Shown: positions 1 to 6,872 of the stretch, piece after piece
Position numbering within the stretch: the stretch's first letter is position 1
Layout: the number at the start of each line of letters is the position of its first letter
DNA from: Nanobdellota archaeon
GTDB taxonomy: Archaea; Nanobdellota; Nanobdellia; Pacearchaeales; GW2011-AR1
NCBI GenBank assembly: GCA_027858295.1
Contig: JAQICZ010000055.1
Span: 1-39,050 of the forward strand
Length of the DNA: 39,050 nucleotides
Reading direction: 5' to 3'
The notes under the pieces: generated by a model
What the model saw: only the letters and a program-made list of their open reading frames with translations
Told to the model about the DNA's origin: nothing
Database searches by the model: none
Made by a program: the position numbers and the translations under genes

Positions 1-168
1 GAAAAGTTTTGACGAAATTTTGTATCGGAAACGATCGCCCTTCGGGTGCCATAATATCGAAAAAAAGACATCCACACCCTAGTGGTTTTCCATTCGCTTT
101 GGCGTATGGGAAAGCAAAATTTCTTGGGAATTTTTACTTAAAGGGATGTGGTTTCAATAAGAAGACAT
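1..168 (+). repeat. Family B structured repeat, copy 1 (cut by window start)
   Basis: The right part runs from CCACACCC (72-79) to GGGATGTGG (143-151), which pair as a stem, then ends TTCAATAAGAAGACAT (153-168). The apex holds a second hairpin (TTTTCCAT with ATGGGAAA). The first 60 bases match two other repeat contexts: TTTTGACGAAATTTTGTAT, as in the family C copies near 24670 and 27115, and the CGCCCTTCGGGTGCCATAAT block, as at 8313-8332. The 3' edge reaches into the end of the convergent OmpA-like gene. Hairpin plus TTCAA tail resembles right ends of IS200/IS605-type elements, which is an inference. Confidence 0.7.
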
Positions 169-699
169 ATGAGATTCTAAGCCATTTTTAATCGAACTAT
201 TGGAAGGTACTATTTGAGATATTCTGTTCTCTGCAAGGTTTCCATCTCCACCGGATTCTCCGACAACAACTGTCTCAATGTTTGAGGAGGGAAATCTTGA
301 AGAAATTAATCCTTTTACACTATTTGCTCTTCTTAAACTCAAAGCATAATTCTTTTCTAAATCTCCTCTTATGTCTGCTATTCCCTTTACAACAAATGTA
401 CTTGATGCTTTTTCAAAGGATTCTAGATAATTTCCGATATCTGTCGAGTCGTTCTTGTATAAGTTATTTTTACTTGTTTGATGGAATACGTTTAGGTCGC
501 CTCCATTCATAGAGTTCTTTAATTCGCCTTTTTGTGGTTCACCAAAATTAAACGATGGTTTTTCGTATTTTGTTTCAACACTAGTCAGATGGCTTCCATT
601 TACTTCCTTAATATATCTGTAATTTTGAGCGCTTGCTGCTCCTGCTAAACCTAATATCATTCCTAGTGTAAGTGTTAAATTTTTTAGATTTCCTTTCAT
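154..699 (-). CDS. Secreted protein with OmpA-like C-terminal domain
   Basis: This 181-residue protein has a clear signal peptide: a basic start, a hydrophobic stretch at about residues 8-20, and an AASAQ cleavage-like site near 24. Residues about 100-165 resemble the OmpA/MotB peptidoglycan-binding fold, with GIADIRGD, then N and LS..RRA..V at 117-128, the hallmark spacing of that family. OmpA-like domains are usual in bacterial envelopes; in an archaeon without murein the ligand is unknown. The last four residues (MSSY) and the TGA stop are encoded by the end of the family B repeat, so the tail may have been changed by that insertion. The ATG directly abuts a long palindrome (700-747) and has no Shine-Dalgarno sequence. 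Secretion is well supported, the OmpA call moderately so. Confidence 0.75.
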   Translation of the reverse strand: MKGNLKNLTLTLGMILGLAGAASAQNYRYIKEVNGSHLTSVETKYEKPSFNFGEPQKGELKNSMNGGDLNVFHQTSKNNLYKNDSTDIGNYLESFEKASSTFVVKGIADIRGDLEKNYALSLRRANSVKGLISSRFPSSNIETVVVGESGGDGNLAENRISQIVPSNSSIKNGLESHMSSY

Positions 700-747
700 T
701 TTTTTAGTCCCGCATATGAAAAATATTTCATATGCGGGACTAAAAAA
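700..747. repeat. 22-bp perfect inverted repeat abutting a start codon
   Basis: Arms 700-721 and 726-747 are perfect reverse complements around a 4-base loop. The arm contains TTTAGTCCCGCATATGAAA. It ends exactly at the ATG of the OmpA-like gene on the minus strand, and the other arm also runs into an ATG. The TTTAGTCC/GGACTAAA stem recurs in the family K hairpins at 34046-34071 and 35257-35294. In RNA it would form a strong hairpin immediately 5' of the start codon. Confidence 0.85.
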
Positions 748-800
748 TGACTTTTGGGTTTATGAGACCTTGTAAAAAGAATTGGTCAATTGGTCGACTT

Positions 801-922
801 TATTATTGCACTCACGATTGCCTTGACCCGCGCAAGGCAGGGGCAATGCAATCTCAGTTGGGATATCAAATTAATATTGCGAGGGTCTATGTTATTTGCT
901 GGAGGTTAATATCAACTGAGTT
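801..922 (+). repeat. Family K structured repeat, copy 1
   Basis: It begins TATTATTGCACTCACGAT and has CCC-GCGCAAGGCA-GGG, a variant of the GCACACGGCA loop seen in other K copies. An outer pairing CTCAGTT (853-859) with AACTGAG (914-920) closes the right half, which contains TTTGCTGGAGGTT, also found near 35335-35347. A 68-codon frame crosses this block but looks non-coding. Confidence 0.6.
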
Positions 923-994
923 TAGAAAAAGAGAAGATTGTACTAAGTATTAAATATTAAGCATTATCTATACTATAACAGATATAAAAAAACA

Positions 995-1906
995 TTACTT
1001 ATTTTTGATGAAGACCCAAAATACCCCACAAAGGAATATTGCTATTAATAGTAATGAAGGAAGTAGATATCCTGCGTTTTGGAAAGGAAGAGAAACGTTC
1101 ATTCCATAGATACTTGAAAGAAGTGTGGGGATTGAGAGGAAAATTGTAGCCATTGTTAATACCTTTACTGTTTTATTTAAATCATTTGAAAGCTTTGTTG
1201 AATAATAATCACGCATATTTGAGATTGTTCTCAATGTTTGTTTACAAAGGTTTAATGTTTCATTCAAATCAATAATCAAATCTTCAATTACCTTTTCATC
1301 TTTTCGAATAAACTTAATTGATCTGTCTCTCAGGATTCTTTGATAAGTTCCGATTGTTGTACCAAAAGAAGTTATGTAATTATTTAGTTGATCTTCGTGA
1401 TTAATCAATCTCTCAATATCTTGAGTTTTTAACTTTGACAAATCAGTTCTATTTTCCTTTGTCTCTTTAAGTATCTTATGAACTGCCATCTCAAACATTC
1501 TTGAAAGAACAAATAAAATCTTTACTATGTTTCTCGAGTTGTCAAATTTCTCAAATTGTATTTTTGATTTTAGAATTTTATCGAAGAGCTCTAAAGAATA
1601 TTTTGAGACTGTCATGAAATAATCTTTTGCATAAATGATCAGAAATGAGGAGTCATATTCTTGAACTACTTTACTTGTTGGAGCAGTTAGGTAAATATAG
1701 GTCTTTTTGTCTTCGATTTCAAAACGTGGGTTTTCATGAATATCTAAACCATCTATTAACTTTGGTTCTGAAACGTTGAATTTTTCTATAATAAATTCAA
1801 TTTCCTCCTTGCTAGGATTAACTACGTTTATCCAACTTCCTTTAATGTATTCTGAAATTTTCTCAATTTGAGATTTAAATTTCTTTTTGTAATAATATTC
1901 TATCAT
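995..1906 (-). CDS. corA: CorA-family Mg2+/divalent cation channel
   Basis: At 303 residues it has normal CorA length. The long N-terminal alpha/beta and helical cytoplasmic funnel is followed by two C-terminal membrane helices (about 248-266 and 281-300). The family-defining GMN motif lies at 268-270 (YGMNVSLPF) in the loop between them, where it forms the selectivity filter of the pentameric channel. The C-terminus ends with KNK just after the last helix, as usual in CorA. It would import Mg2+ (or Co2+/Ni2+) across the cytoplasmic membrane. It stands alone, with repeats on both sides. Function is confident, metal preference is not readable from sequence. Confidence 0.95.
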   Translation of the reverse strand: MIEYYYKKKFKSQIEKISEYIKGSWINVVNPSKEEIEFIIEKFNVSEPKLIDGLDIHENPRFEIEDKKTYIYLTAPTSKVVQEYDSSFLIIYAKDYFMTVSKYSLELFDKILKSKIQFEKFDNSRNIVKILFVLSRMFEMAVHKILKETKENRTDLSKLKTQDIERLINHEDQLNNYITSFGTTIGTYQRILRDRSIKFIRKDEKVIEDLIIDLNETLNLCKQTLRTISNMRDYYSTKLSNDLNKTVKVLTMATIFLSIPTLLSSIYGMNVSLPFQNAGYLLPSLLLIAIFLCGVFWVFIKNK

Positions 1907-2141
1907 GCGGAAACAAGCAAATTTTGAGTTATAAAGTTTGTTTTTGAGCTGGGAGCTAGAGGGCTTGGGGTTATGGAAAGGAAAAGGACAGTTCGAAGAC
2001 AGAAGGCAGGGGAAATTGATATAGGGGCAGTTTAATTAATAAAAATGCATATCTGGTTGGAGGCTAGTGGTTGTAATAGTTCATAAAGATAGAATAGTTA
2101 ATATAAGCAAGTTTCAGAACACTTTACAACGAAAAAGTATA
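1907..2141. repeat. Gap with heptamer units and an E/F-like module
   Basis: Two heptamer units (GAGCTGG, GAGCTAG) lie at 1946-1959. Around 2027-2075 is GGGGCAGTTTAATTAA then AATGCATATCTGGTTGGAG, a block found again near 13670-13695 (AAATGCATACTTGGTTGGAG) and, less exactly, at 12830 and 37105. No gene is seen. Confidence 0.5.
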
Positions 2142-2444
2142 TTATTCCTTATATAGTAAATATTGTCCAAAAGACTCAGTCTCCCAACCGGTTCCCCTAG
2201 GAGAATAAACGAATACCATATATTCGTCATCTAACCTTTTACCGATACGACAAGTATAAAGACCCTCTTGGAAATTTGGATTATCAAAAGACCTAGACAT
2301 TTCGACTGTTTTTAGATTTGAATCTGTTTTAAGAATTTCAACAAGAGAGGAAAATGATTTTGAATTTACTATTAAATCAGATTCTTCCTTAATTGCAGGC
2401 TGACAATCAATCCAACTAAACCCATCAGGTAATTTATTTTCCAT
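2142..2444 (-). CDS. Hypothetical small protein
   Basis: I do not recognise this protein of about 100 residues. I place the start at the ATG at 2442-2444 (MENKLPDGFSW), not the upstream ATG at 2495, because a TATA-like AAATATATTTAAG lies about 25-35 bases before it, the spacing of leaderless archaeal genes. The upstream ATG would put coding sequence over that box. The protein is soluble, with a mixed alpha/beta pattern and a tryptophan-bearing C-terminus (SPRGTGWETESFGQYLL). Its 5' side faces the dnaG terminator. A real gene is likely; function unknown. Confidence 0.6.
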   Translation of the reverse strand: MENKLPDGFSWIDCQPAIKEESDLIVNSKSFSSLVEILKTDSNLKTVEMSRSFDNPNFQEGLYTCRIGKRLDDEYMVFVYSPRGTGWETESFGQYLLYKE

Positions 2445-2540
2445 GATTTTCGAACAGATATAACACTTAAATATATTTCGAGTATTTTGAAGCACTCTTA
2501 TGAATAAAATGATAAAAAAATAATCTCAAATCGAGATTAA

Positions 2541-2580
2541 AAAAAATATTAATAAAAAAATAAAAAAGGCCCAATGGGCC
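2541..2580 (-). terminator. Intrinsic-type terminator after dnaG
   Basis: Read on the minus strand, GGCCC-ATT-GGGCC (2580-2568) is followed by TTTTTTATTTTTTT. A second hairpin, AATCTC/GAGATT, with another T-run lies just beyond (2522-2537). The first hairpin is 38 bases past the dnaG stop codon. Hairpin plus U-tract is unusual as an obligate signal in archaea, where T-runs alone often suffice. Confidence 0.75.
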
Positions 2581-2617
2581 GTTAAGTCGAGTCATTGACT
2601 AAACATTAAATTAGGAA

Positions 2618-3778
2618 TTATAAACTCATTAATTTAATCTTTGTGTCAGTTGTTTGGAAATTCTTCGCAACGATAATTTGAACTTGAAGGTCTTCAGCAG
2701 CTCTGATAATTGTTGTTGTTGCGTTACCATCAATTACGATAGCTGCAACTCCTCTAATTCTCTTTAGTGCACCGGAAACGGTTTTTGCTGATACTTCTTT
2801 AAGTTCTTTTAAGTCGCCATCCAAAAGAACTGCAGATCCTTCACCATCAACATCTTTTGAAAACTTCTTTAACTTTGCTTTTGCATCGTCATCTAAAGTA
2901 ATCTCTTTTGTTTCTACTGGTGTTGGTTCTTCTCTTCTACTAAAAGATCGCCTGGTTCTATCTTCTGATAAAAAGTCTGAGGGTTTAACTTTCTTTCTTA
3001 AATTCATAAGAATTTCTTTAGATGTTAATTCTTCAACTTCTTTACCATCAGGAGCACATGCAATGTATGTAACATTAACATTAGCACAAACGTTTTTTGC
3101 AATCAACTTTCCACCTCTGTCTCCATCAACATAAAGGGTAACAATTTTACCTTCTGCTAAATCTTTGATTTCATCAGGGAGTTTTGTTCCGTTCATTCCA
3201 ATAACGTTTTGAATTCCTGCTCTTACCATGTTTACAACATCTGCTCTTCCTTCTACGATAATTAGTTCGTTTGAGTCTAAATCTCCACCATAAGCCAATT
3301 TACTTTTACCGTATTCTTGAACTATCGAAGTCTTTGTTGAATCTTTGATTTCGTTTGAGATTTCTCTTGAATCACTAGAACCTTTGATTTCCATCATTAG
3401 TTTCTTTGCTCTATCAAGAATGTAGTCTCTTTTTCCTTGTCTCACATCTTCAATTCTTTCGATTTCAATTTGTGCGTCACAGGGACCAACTCTTTCAATT
3501 GTTTCAATAGCGGCTGAGATTAATGCTGTTTCTGACTGATCTAATGCAGTAGGAATTTGGACTGTTCCAATTGTTCGCCTATCTTGCTTTTGCAAATTAG
3601 CTTCAATTCTACCAATCTTACCTTCCTTTTGGAGTTCTCTCATTTCGAGTTCTGCTCCAAGCAATCCTTCTGTCTGTCCGAATAAAGCTCCAATTACATC
3701 AGGTTTCTCTAAAGTACCTTCTGCAACTAAACTTGCGTGTATCATATATTTGATTGATACTGGACTAACTTTTGCCAT
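2618..3778 (-). CDS. dnaG: Archaeal DnaG-like primase / exosome-associated protein
   Basis: The 386-residue protein matches the archaeal DnaG family. It opens with the conserved SPVSIKYMIHASLVAEGTLE region and GALFGQTEGLLG (about 31-41), followed by a TOPRIM domain with acidic motifs EGRAD (176-180) and DGDRGG (218-223). It lacks the bacterial zinc-binding domain, as all archaeal members do. In archaea this protein is found both with primase activity and as a subunit of the RNA-degrading exosome. A Shine-Dalgarno-like AAAAGGAG lies about 14 bases before the ATG, and an intrinsic-type terminator follows. The neighbours are not replication genes, so context does not decide between the two roles. 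Confidence 0.95.
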   Translation of the reverse strand: MAKVSPVSIKYMIHASLVAEGTLEKPDVIGALFGQTEGLLGAELEMRELQKEGKIGRIEANLQKQDRRTIGTVQIPTALDQSETALISAAIETIERVGPCDAQIEIERIEDVRQGKRDYILDRAKKLMMEIKGSSDSREISNEIKDSTKTSIVQEYGKSKLAYGGDLDSNELIIVEGRADVVNMVRAGIQNVIGMNGTKLPDEIKDLAEGKIVTLYVDGDRGGKLIAKNVCANVNVTYIACAPDGKEVEELTSKEILMNLRKKVKPSDFLSEDRTRRSFSRREEPTPVETKEITLDDDAKAKLKKFSKDVDGEGSAVLLDGDLKELKEVSAKTVSGALKRIRGVAAIVIDGNATTTIIRAAEDLQVQIIVAKNFQTTDTKIKLMSL

Positions 3779-4424
3779 TTTTTATATTTTATTCTCCTTT
3801 TCAATTGTATTTTATTAGAAATAACTAAAAAATTGTCTCATTTACAGACTTGTCGCTTTCTCTACATAGAGAATTTTGAATGTGATATATTGATAATGAT
3901 ATTAAACAATCTAGTGACTTCTAACAAATAATGATGCACAAACTAACTTTTAAAGGTTTTGTATGAAAAATGGACAAACGTAGACCGCTAATTGGGAAAG
4001 TATAAGGAAGAGTTAATTGTTACACACTCGCTATGTTTTAATGAAGGAACTGGTGATTGATATTATGTACCCGCTGCACTTCGTCCGCCTTTCGGCAGGA
4101 CGAGTTGCTATGCTAAGGTACCAATGGCATGACCCGATATGGGAAGCTGGGCCTCAATTGAGTTAAGTGGTACTCCCTTCGGGATTTGGGGAATTGTTTG
4201 AGAAAAATAGAGTTTTAGGGCAAAGAATACATCTGAGTTGTTGAGATTAACAGAGGAGCTTGAATAAAGAATGAAGAGATGAAAAATACTTCGTTTTGCT
4301 CAGTTATTGAGACAATTGAATTATCTGTTCGTGCGGCGTGCATGTGTATTGTCGATTAGCAGAGAAGTTTATAAAAACAGCAGAGGTAGTAGAAGAGATA
4401 ATATAACACTAAATATTCTGGAAA
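3779..4424. repeat. 646-base gap with K, D and E repeat modules
   Basis: No convincing gene is seen. A family K hairpin (CGTCC 4082-4086 with GGACG 4098-4102) sits next to a family D copy (4117-4156, GGTACCAATGGCATGACCC...GGGCCTCA). A CCCTTCGGG hairpin follows near 4175, and a family E copy at 4291-4367 contains CTCAGTTATTGAGACAATTG and CGTGCGGCGTGCA. Bases 3779-4060 hold no recognised feature beyond the dnaG ribosome-binding site. The 72-codon plus-strand frame at 4307-4525 is a shadow of these repeats and the next gene. Confidence 0.65.
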
Positions 4425-4979
4425 TTAATTCATTGACTTTAAGAAGTTGTACTCTTTTGTTTTTCCTAATTTTTCATAAAGAGCTAGTAGTTTTTCTTTT
4501 ACCTGTGCTTTATCTTTATCTGTGATTTTCATTCTTATTAGTTTTTCATACAACTTAGTTGATTTTCCTGGAAGGCCTGCTTTCTCAAAGTCTTCTCCAA
4601 CTTTTTTATAATAGTTCAAGAAATCTTTATACATTTCGTTTCTTTTGTCTTGATTTGCTTCTGCGAATGCTTTTTTCAATGCACTTCCGGCATCTTCGAA
4701 TTTTAATGCTCTAATGTAACATTTTGCTTCTTTCATACAATTTTCTTGTTGCTCTTTGAAAACAACTGAATTAATTGCTGCATTTCTAAAGGATTTTGCG
4801 GCGTCAACAAACATTGCACGATTTAGATAGACTCTGGCTAATCTTAAGTTAGCATATTTTCTCATGTCAATTGGTGGCTGCTCTTTGATATATTTTGTTA
4901 AATAATCTATTTGAACAAAGTCATCCTTGTCTGCTAGAGCATCTTCAATTTCGTATTTTTTCATCCCTCTTGATAACAT
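4425..4979 (-). CDS. TPR-like helical-repeat protein
   Basis: The 184-residue soluble protein is almost entirely alpha-helical with TPR-like spacing. Segments such as ANLRLARVYLNRAMFVDAAK, KEAKCYIRALKFEDAGSALK and GLPGKSTKLYEKLIRM look like successive helix-turn-helix units (A..Y...G/F..A.). Such scaffolds mediate protein-protein contact. A TATA-like TACTTAAAAACC lies about 22-30 bases before the ATG, supporting the first ATG as a leaderless start; the second Met at residue 6 is an alternative. No partner is suggested by the neighbours. TPR-like structure is moderately sure, specific role unknown. Confidence 0.75.
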   Translation of the reverse strand: MLSRGMKKYEIEDALADKDDFVQIDYLTKYIKEQPPIDMRKYANLRLARVYLNRAMFVDAAKSFRNAAINSVVFKEQQENCMKEAKCYIRALKFEDAGSALKKAFAEANQDKRNEMYKDFLNYYKKVGEDFEKAGLPGKSTKLYEKLIRMKITDKDKAQVKEKLLALYEKLGKTKEYNFLKSMN

Positions 4980-5035
4980 GGTAGAATATAGGGTATGAGG
5001 TTTTTAAGTATTATGAAGACAAATGGAGAGAATTG

Positions 5036-5129
5036 CTGAGCAAAACTCAGTTATTAGGGCAAGTTGAATTATCCGCTGCGCTGGCGGGCATCGCTTGTTT
5101 TAGATAGAAAACAATTGAGACTAGCAGAA
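5036..5129 (+). repeat. Family E structured repeat
   Basis: ACTCAG (5045-5050) at the left faces TTGAG (5115-5119) at the right. Between them lie AGTTGAATTAT and the small hairpin CCGC...GCGG. The tail CTAGCAGAAAAGCTAAGG resembles the GCTAAGG that precedes the family D copies at 4117 and 16467. It fills the gap between two minus-strand genes. Confidence 0.6.
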
Positions 5130-5140
5130 AAGCTAAGGTA

Positions 5141-6154
5141 TTAATCCTCAAGCCCAAAATCCAGTTCATTATTACCTTCTCTATTTTCTAGTCCTCTATT
5201 ATATTTTAGAAAAGCTTCTGCAGAATTTATGTGTTCTTCAGACATAAAATCATTTAATGTCAGATCAACAAGCAATGGATTAACATAAGGATTATTGTAA
5301 ATTAAATGTTTAAATTCATTTTTCAATTCCTCACGACTAGACTCAATTTCCCATTCTTTAACAAAATCAGAACCTCTTTTAGAACCGAAGAATATATAGA
5401 AAGAATCTATCAAGCTTTCTTTATTTATAACTCCAACTCCCCAATCATCTCTAGAATCAGGTCTTTTTCCTATATTCATTTTTTCAGACAACTCTTCCAA
5501 TAAACTTTGAGATACTTTATTTCCGCTTAAATCTTGAAGAAGGCTCTGATATTTCATCTTTATTGATTTTTCTTTCCTATTCTCTGATATTAACCCATAA
5601 TCAAAATCTTCTAAACGATGATCTTCATCGGAGGATTCTATCATAATTTTATGATAAGATTTTATATATTCAGCATCATCGATAATTGATGAAATCAATC
5701 TAATCGGAGAACAGAAAGAATAAGATAAACTTAAAGAGCCAAATGTCAATAAATCATTTTCTGTATTTCTTATTTTTTTATTCTTTTGATTAAAAAAAAC
5801 GGGGTCTTCAGACATATCTTTGTATTGTTTTAGAGCACTTACATAATCACTCTTAAAATAATCTAATGCTAAGCCTAATTCATTTAATAGATTCTTTCTT
5901 TTGGCAATATTGATTATTGCTTTTGACTGTCTTTCTGACAAACCTAATTCTATAGGGGTATTTTCTATTTTGATTATCCTTTCTTCTAAAGATTTCCTTT
6001 CTTCTATTTCTCTCATGCTTTTATAGGCCAAACAACTTTCTGGCATCTCCCAAAGCTCTGCTTTAACTGTATCTCTTTCTATTTTATTGAATTGTTGAGA
6101 ATAGTCTACAAATTCACTTAGATACTTATCGCTCCAAAGTTTTAACTGTGACAT
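5141..6154 (-). CDS. Hypothetical protein, mostly helical
   Basis: This 337-residue protein is not recognised. It is charged, largely alpha-helical, without a signal peptide or membrane segment. Distinct features are an N-terminal ELWEMPESCLAYKSMREIEERKSLEERI stretch suggestive of coiled coil (split here: ELWEMPES, then about 30 helical residues), a central hydrophobic LLTFGSLSLSYSFCSP segment, and an acidic C-terminus. TATA-like ATATTTATATTTG lies about 30 bases before the ATG. The two plus-strand frames inside it are shadows. Its length and lack of frame damage support a functioning gene. Confidence 0.65.
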   Translation of the reverse strand: MSQLKLWSDKYLSEFVDYSQQFNKIERDTVKAELWEMPESCLAYKSMREIEERKSLEERIIKIENTPIELGLSERQSKAIINIAKRKNLLNELGLALDYFKSDYVSALKQYKDMSEDPVFFNQKNKKIRNTENDLLTFGSLSLSYSFCSPIRLISSIIDDAEYIKSYHKIMIESSDEDHRLEDFDYGLISENRKEKSIKMKYQSLLQDLSGNKVSQSLLEELSEKMNIGKRPDSRDDWGVGVINKESLIDSFYIFFGSKRGSDFVKEWEIESSREELKNEFKHLIYNNPYVNPLLVDLTLNDFMSEEHINSAEAFLKYNRGLENREGNNELDFGLED

Positions 6155-6200
6155 AAAAGATGAAAAATCAAATCAAATATAAATATTTATATTCAAAAAA

Positions 6201-6226
6201 CATTATCCGCTGCACTGACGGACATG
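6201..6226 (+). repeat. Partial family E hairpin
   Basis: CATTATCCGCTGCACTGACGGACATG contains the CCG...CGG hairpin and ATTATC lead of the E family, without the flanking CTCA/TGAG arms. It lies in the 110-base gap between two minus-strand genes. Confidence 0.4.
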
Positions 6227-6264
6227 AAATGTTAAAGCATGGAAGAGAAGTCTAATATCTGCTA

Positions 6265-6618
6265 TTAAAAAAATAGATTATAATTTTTTATACAAATTCC
6301 GAGAACTCCATACTTTAGTTCATCCTCTTTAGAATAATATTCCCTACATGAGTCTACTGCTTCATTAATACTCCAACCTTTAGCATTCCAATAAGCTAAG
6401 TCCACATTTAAAAATAATTGTTCAAATGTTTTATATTTCAAAAGTCCTACAATTTTAACATTCACTTTTTCTTTTTCATTTAGAATTGAAGAAAATTCAA
6501 TTACATCTCCTAATTCAAATAATTGCCTCTTTTTATCATTTAATCTAACTTCTAATGTTTGAAGGCCTTCTTTAATTCCAGTAAAAGCAGATTCTTGCAA
6601 CCTCATAAAGTGTCTCAT
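6265..6618 (-). CDS. ASCH-domain (PUA-like) protein
   Basis: The 117-residue protein carries the ASCH signature. LQESAFTGIKEGLQTLEVRL (residues 7-26) matches the conserved start in which a Lys-Glu-Gly turn and E.RL strand bind nucleic acid, followed by the family's GDVIEF (38-43). A VKIVGLLKYKTFEQL strand-helix and terminal GVLGICIK complete a small beta barrel. ASCH proteins are PUA-like RNA-binding or RNA-modifying domains; some hydrolyse modified nucleosides. TATA-like TTAAAATA lies about 29 bases before the first ATG; Met5 is the alternative start. The specific substrate is unknown. Confidence 0.8.
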   Translation of the reverse strand: MRHFMRLQESAFTGIKEGLQTLEVRLNDKKRQLFELGDVIEFSSILNEKEKVNVKIVGLLKYKTFEQLFLNVDLAYWNAKGWSINEAVDSCREYYSKEDELKYGVLGICIKNYNLFF

Positions 6619-6663
6619 AATTATATAAAGAAATTAGCATATTTTAATATTTACTATTAAAAT

Positions 6664-6809
6664 AGACTTACGTCCTAATTCTAAAAAAATAATTTATCTT
6701 AAATGGAACGCTTCGCCAATTCTCTGCAACGAACAAGAATTAGCAAGTACTCCCACTAACGTAAAGCACTGTGGCTTTATCTCCTCCAATAAATTGGAGA
6801 GTGGGAGCA
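6664..6809 (+). repeat. Family A three-way-junction repeat, copy 1
   Basis: The core folds as P1 CTCCCACT (6750-6757) with AGTGGGAG (6800-6807), P2 TAAAGC (6762-6767) with GCTTTA (6774-6779), and P3 CTCCAAT (6784-6790) with ATTGGAG (6793-6799). Upstream arm AATTCT/AGAATT brackets CTGCAACGAACA. The left 50 bases (AGACTTACGTCCTAATTCTA...) recur almost exactly at 8107. The copy sits just before the cysteine-rich gene. Confidence 0.85.
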
Positions 6810-6872
6810 TATCACTTCAAACAGATTAGAAGTTATGATATAATTTATATAATCTATAATATCCTATAGTGT

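Noticed and set aside
747-953. 68-codon plus-strand frame starting at the palindrome
   Set aside because: It runs through a family K repeat, is rich in Cys/Trp/Arg and matches no protein pattern.
4117-4156. Family D considered as a tRNA or tRNA-like gene
   Set aside because: No GGTTCGAATCC-type T-arm, no acceptor pairing and no anticodon arm can be drawn.
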